The position numbers and the translations under genes were made by a program. Under the pieces are notes generated by a model that worked only from the letters and a program-made list of their open reading frames with translations, did not search any database and had not been told where the DNA came from. From contig JAPTOF010000008.1 in NCBI GenBank assembly GCA_028554755.1, positions 12,650,501-12,714,500 of the forward strand: a stretch of DNA of 64,000 nt, in the 5' to 3' direction. Origin of the DNA: Cordia subcordata. Taxonomy: Eukaryota; Streptophyta; Magnoliopsida; Boraginales; Cordiaceae. Positions 59,541-64,000 of this stretch are shown here, in pieces (within the stretch, counting starts at the first letter, position 1; the number at the start of each line of letters is the position of its first letter).

Positions 59541-61756
59541 CTTAACCTCTTGCATACGAGTTCTTTTATGTGTTTTTTTGTTGTCATAAACGTGATTATA
59601 CTCATAGAAAAGGAGTACATTAGGCTACTCCAATATTAAAGAAAGTCTTTGACACAAAAACGAAAAAAGAAAAACAAAAGAAAATAGTAGGAGAGTCCGA
59701 ATGGGCCGTATGCAAACAAATATTAAACTAGTCATGACACGTTACAGCGTAGTAATACTCACTTCAATTCTATATTTCACTTGTTTTTTGTATGATAAGA
59801 ATATTTTGCATATCGAATATTTCCTTTTATATCGTATCCGTACCTTAGAGGACCATAAAGAATTCGGCATATTTATACATAAAAAAGATTTACTTGTAAC
59901 GGTCAAGCACATAAGCTTGGATTCAGAAAGATGATTACTACATTAATATAATGGACGACTTGCTAAAAATGTCACATGTACACTAAAAGCTATTTCTTTC
60001 AATTGATTAGGTTTTATTTGACTTAATAATGAGATTCCAACTATTAAGTTAGAGAACTTTTAACAGTAGAATTTTAGATAAAAGTATTGTTCAATAAAAG
60101 TCGTTCGATTTTGACCTTATATTTAGGAGTTGAGACTTTTAAAAATGTAAAGTAGTATATTTAAGCAAAAGAGAGAGAGAGAGAGAGAGAGAAGAAGAAG
60201 AAGAAGAAAAATAGTTTCTGCATGAACTAAAAACATTTTTCCCAAAACCTCTTTTTAAAAATTCTAATTTGGAGTTTCTGATTTTTTTTTTTAGTTTTAG
60301 CTTTTATGTAAAAACTCTTATAGAAATGGACCAAACAAATTAATTTCAGCTTTTAAATTCATACAAAACACTTTTATAGATCTAAAAACTTTTAAAAATT
60401 AGACCAAATAGACTCTTAGTAGGGTAACCAATAGAACATAAACGTAAAAGTATAACACACAAGGGGATCGTTAGATCAGTGGCCTTGTTTATTATTCTTT
60501 GCCCTGTCTGCTTTGCAAATACATCGAAAGATGTCCACCTTTTCAACTTCAAAAAGGTTAGCAATGGACATTGTTATATGGTACAAATTAAATTTTTATA
60601 TAATGTGTGCATGCGCATTGCATTTCACACAAAAACACAACATTATGTGTCCAATGTATGGGCTTACGTATGGGTAAAAATTAGGGGTTTCAGTTGTGTT
60701 TTCTTGGAGCCACTGTTGCATTGATGATTGAATATATATAAAAACATGTGGGTAATGGCTTATCTCTATGTATCCTCATCCACACTCCCACACTAGGCAC
60801 ATATGTTGTATTTGTAGGAAACATTTCATTTTTATTTCAAGCCCCATTCCATTCCCCATGTCACCAACCCATCCTCCTCTACCAACCCTATGCACTGCCT
60901 CTACTCCTGTTTGGTCATTCCTCATTGAATCTGAACTTAAGTCATCATTTTTGAAAAATAAACTCGACCATTTAAACTACTACCTTAACCCAAGTCATAC
61001 ACTACCTCTTCCCCTTATTAGTCAACAACATTTTGACGCACAGTAAAATTATTCTTACACGCCAAATGTTCAGGGTTCGTAAGATAAAGATCCTTTTAAA
61101 TAGAACGAAAATATGTAATAAGATTTTCAAACACCGAACTCTATCATTTTAACATGGTCATATAAAGGATTGGAGCAAGTCCGTAAATAATGTTGGCTTA
61201 CACAACACTAGTCAAATAATTTATGGACGCCAGGATTGCAGGAACTGACTTGGTGAGTATTATATTGTTTTAGGCATCCTCAATCCCCAGGCTGGCCTTT
61301 CTGGCTTGGTCATATTTAGCTGCCTGTTGTCTGCCTACTCACACAGCCCGCTCTGTCAAAACTTTGAGATTATCAAACTGATAATAATTACCATCTCTAA
61401 TTAAAATAGGGGTTCAAGAATTAATAGGCCTATATATAGAATGTGTGTGTATATATGTGTGCAAGCCTCCGCATGCTTGCACGCGTATGTTTTTTTGTGT
61501 GTTGCAATTGTGCGGCGTGCTTATGTGCCCGTACGTACTGCAGTTCTTGCTTCCAGAGTAAACAACCTTCACTAGCTCATATTATATTGGTCCAACACCA
61601 ACATCAAGTTTGATTGATTTAGTGTAATCTATCATATGTACTTAAATTGCTTACGTACTTATATTGATTCAAGTCTTATTTCAATAAATGAAATTTTTTT
61701 TTTAATCAATAAAAGAAACACGAACATCATTGACCAATCTTAAAAATAGAGACTAT
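59541..61756. other. Intergenic DNA
   Basis: Several short open frames (59701-59934, 60479-60724, 60748-61046) show no family resemblance. It contains a (GA)11 run followed by (GAA)6 at 60171-60208 and AT-rich MITE-like sequence at about 60220-60420. Confidence 0.45.
60171..60208. repeat. (GA)n-(GAA)n compound microsatellite
   Basis: GA dinucleotide run passing directly into a GAA trinucleotide run. Confidence 0.95.
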
Positions 61757-62000
61757 TGAGTTACCACTTCATATAAAAAACTTAAGTATATAAAGAGGAT
61801 ATTAACTTATTTCGTTTATTGTGCTTAATACGCTTTCTCATGTGCAGGTTTAATTTATTTAAAACTTTGTATGTGGATAATTAATATTTTTTAAATGAAT
61901 AGTGGTTCTAGACTTTGATACCATATTAAATTATTACCTCATCTTGAAGTTTAAATTTGTACAGAAAATATATTAACTTATTCGTTTATTGTACTTAACA
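61757..62000 (-). mobile_element. SMART-type miniature LTR retrotransposon (~245 bp)
   Basis: Minus-strand element of the same family as 1282-2109. The 5' LTR (minus) is about 62000-61926, starting TGTTAAGTACAATAAACG. It is followed by the PBS TATGGTATCAAAGTC (about 61925-61911), a ~75-bp interior, the tract CATGAGAAAGCG (about 61832-61843), and a 3' LTR at about 61831-61757 ending GAAGTGGTAACTCA. The element is thus two ~75-bp LTRs with hardly any interior, in the size range described for plant SMARTs. It has no coding capacity. A clear TSD was not found. Confidence 0.75.
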
Positions 62001-63245
62001 AGGAGATCATTAGAAAGAATGGTTTCAGGGCCAAGAGATATCCCTCATTGCTATCAAGAAAGTTCTTCTTAATTAACTTCAAGCAAATGAAATCTCCCTT
62101 AAGTATTGGTCATGCCCCAATTTATCTTAAGTTTCACTGTACCCCTCATATAGTGCACTACCTCCACTAGAAAAATTAAAATTTGAAATTCATTGAAGAT
62201 GCGCGCAGAAGATGAATACATTGGATTTTACAATTACCATTGCAAGAAAACTTGTGATGTGCATCGAATAAAAAAGGGTTTTTATCTTCCATGGATTATT
62301 TGTTGCTGAAGAAAACAGATTAATATACTTCAAATGACTCGAATTTGATAACATAGTTCACATTTTCTTTCCTTTTTTCGCTAATAATGTAGTTTTTTTT
62401 TTCCAAATTCAAGAGAGGTCAAAAGATGAAAAAAATTGGTGACAAATGATCTCAAAGAACTCTCACACTTAAAGCAAGAGATATTCCACTATGTTATTAG
62501 GTCCTAAGTAATTTTGCAGACCATAAGGATTTGGTGGTCAACAATCGTTTGGACTTCGTAAAAATTGTTGCGGCACGCACCTGTAATAGGATAGAGGACT
62601 TATTGCGATGCCCACAAAACAATTTTCGATGTCTTTGTTGCTTGACGAAAAAGGCATGTAGTTGATTCAAAAAGGATTTGAAGACAAATGTCGCTTCTAA
62701 ATATCCATTAGTTTTGATCATATATACTTATAATATCCCATTGTTTCATAATATGCAATCTATAAATATACATCATCTACACCAGGTTGGGCAAAACAGA
62801 ATTGAATAGATGAATTGCTTTGCAAGGTGCAAAGATTTTTAAAACAGAGCTTCTAGGTTACAAAGTGTTTGTTTTGTGATTGATTGACAACAATTATGGA
62901 GAAACATTTTTATTTAAGAACAGAATTACTTTGTATTGACCTAACTACAAAGTGCTAACTAAATCATTTTCTCATACTTAATGGTTGAACTTGCAATAAG
63001 AGATTGGACCAAAATCGAGAGTGTTGGATCTAATTAATACTCTTTCATCCCATATCAACCACGATCGACCCGTCCTTTCAATTACCTTTACTTTCCGCCA
63101 TCTCGTATATATAGGAACAAATCTAGAATTTTATTTAGTAGAGATAAAACACTGATACTGTTTCATACTAATATGATGTTTATTACAAATTAGAATCAAG
63201 TAAACTTACATTTTACAAAATTGAAATCTATGGAGTTGCAACCTC
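62001..63245. other. Intergenic DNA
   Basis: No gene, LTR or tRNA was recognised. The minus frame 62721-62497 (74 codons) has no family resemblance. Confidence 0.45.
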
Positions 63246-63883
63246 TGTAATGACCTAAGCGCAACTATTGGCCTGCCACCATACTTGCTCAACTATTGGC
63301 CTGCCACACACTTATCCAACTACTAGCCTACCACCATACTTAAGCCTAACTAACTGACTCAAAATGCTTCAATTACTGGGCTGCCACTACCACCACACTT
63401 GAGCATAACTAACTGACTCAAAATGCACTCAAAATGAGTCTAACCAACTGACTCAAAATGCATTCAAAATGCTTAAGTTGGTGATAACAATAGTAGTAAA
63501 TCCAAGTTATTATAAAGTATACACAAATCTCACAAAGAACCTATGTGGGATGGGATGTTACAGACTTCCCCGTTTAAAGATTTGACGTCCTCGTCTTGGC
63601 CCAAACACAAACAAAGGTGTTACAGACTTCCCCGTTTAAAGATTTGATGTTCTTGTCTTGGCCCAAACACAAACAAAACAGAACTACAGCCCAAAACCCC
63701 AAGCAACGTTGAATCTACCCAGAGCTTGTAATGACCCAAGCCTAACTACTAGCCTGTCACCGCACTTGAGCCTGACCAACTGGCCCAAAATGCTTAAACT
63801 GGTGTTGACAGTAGTAGTAAACCCAAGTCATCATAAAGTACACACAAATCTCACAAAAAATCGATGTGGGATGGGGCGTTACA
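63246..63883 (+). mobile_element. TRIM-like element with TGTAA..TTACA repeats and perfect TSD
   Basis: The left terminal repeat (63246-63562) and right one (63727-63883) both start TGTAATGACC and end in GTTACA. They share CAAAATGCTTAA, AGTAGTAGTAAA, CCAAGT, ATAAAGTA and ACAAATCTCACAAA in order. The element is flanked by ACCTC on both sides (63241-63245 and 63884-63888). The left repeat is longer because of expanded minisatellite units (AACTATTGGCCTGCCAC and AACTGACTCAAAATGC). The 164-bp interior includes a 62-bp unit repeated from 63556 and again from 63618, each beginning TGTTACAGACTTCCCCG. No tRNA-Met primer site is obvious and there are no coding regions. The strand is arbitrary. Confidence 0.7.
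63556..63680. repeat. 62-bp tandem duplication spanning the LTR/interior junction
   Basis: Two copies of TGTTACAGACTTCCCCGTTT followed by AAAGATTTGA and CTTGGCCCAAACACAAACAA, at 63556-63617 and 63618-63679. The unit starts inside the LTR end, so it repeats the LTR/interior boundary. Confidence 0.9.
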
Positions 63884-64000
63884 ACCTCCGTCGACATTAT
63901 AGTGGGTTCACATTTCAATGAACCTCATGATAAATCCTAGTTAACTCGCATAATTTTGTAGGCTTCCAAAGAATAGCATGGGAGTAATTAAGAGAATTTG

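Noticed and set aside
60888..60912. ATGCACTGCCTCT resembles the first 13 bases of plant miR408
   Set aside because: The last eight bases do not match, and no complementary arm for a precursor hairpin was found in the preceding ~150 bp.
59701..61046. Short plus-strand frames as small protein genes
   Set aside because: No domain, signal or codon pattern distinguishes them from random frames, and nothing links them to splice sites or a promoter.
63246..63883. Cassandra-type TRIM with 5S rRNA in its LTR
   Set aside because: The 5S internal promoter sequence was not seen in either terminal repeat.
1..64000. CRISPR arrays, operons, ribosome binding sites
   Set aside because: The window is plant nuclear DNA; no such structure was seen.

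Overview
This window is nuclear DNA of a flowering plant, most likely a eudicot. It is AT-rich, with GT/AG introns, and holds two host genes set among many nested transposable elements. The species cannot be named from the sequence. All calls were made by reading translations, splice sites, terminal repeats and target-site duplications (TSDs) by eye; no database was searched.

Layout. 1-2.3 kb: a decayed Helitron replicase/helicase on the minus strand, split by a miniature LTR retrotransposon (1282-2109) that has 75-bp LTRs and a perfect 5-bp TSD. 2.6-15.9 kb: a decayed minus-strand Ty3/gypsy element (gag, protease and integrase tail remain) between two diverged direct-repeat blocks. The right block holds a perfectly delimited ~2.0 kb solo LTR (12169-14160). 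15.6-18.5 kb: a decayed hAT-like transposon with a DUF4371/TTF-type transposase. 18.5-21.7 kb: an apparently intact four-exon NPH3/RPT2-like (BTB-NPH3) gene on the plus strand. 23.46-29.2 kb: a full-length but dead L1-type LINE on the minus strand with a 16-bp TSD. 30.2-47.4 kb: three Ty1/copia elements nested like Russian dolls, with clean junctions for the first insertion. 47.4-52 kb: intergenic DNA with a probable short non-autonomous Helitron, a ~0.39 kb tandem duplication, a GC-rich island and a DRE/G-box cluster. 52.3-56.3 kb: an apparently intact seven-exon LONELY GUY (LOG) cytokinin-activating gene on the minus strand, with two G-boxes upstream. 56.8-64 kb: intergenic DNA with microsatellites, MITE-like AT-rich repeats, a ~245-bp SMART-type miniature LTR retrotransposon (61757-62000) and a second TRIM-like element (63246-63883) with a perfect 5-bp TSD.

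The two host genes are unrelated in function: an NPH3-family adaptor, probably in light or auxin signalling, and a phosphoribohydrolase that releases active cytokinin. They are about 30 kb apart and the space between is almost entirely transposons. The most unusual material is the miniature LTR elements: one carries a captured copia gag fragment and a second internal LTR-end/primer-binding-site junction. Also notable are the level-3 copia element, whose right LTR is followed by its own primer binding site, and the duplicated block at ~2.6-5.0 and ~11.6-15.95 kb, which contains a hAT-like end in both copies. No previously undescribed protein system was found.
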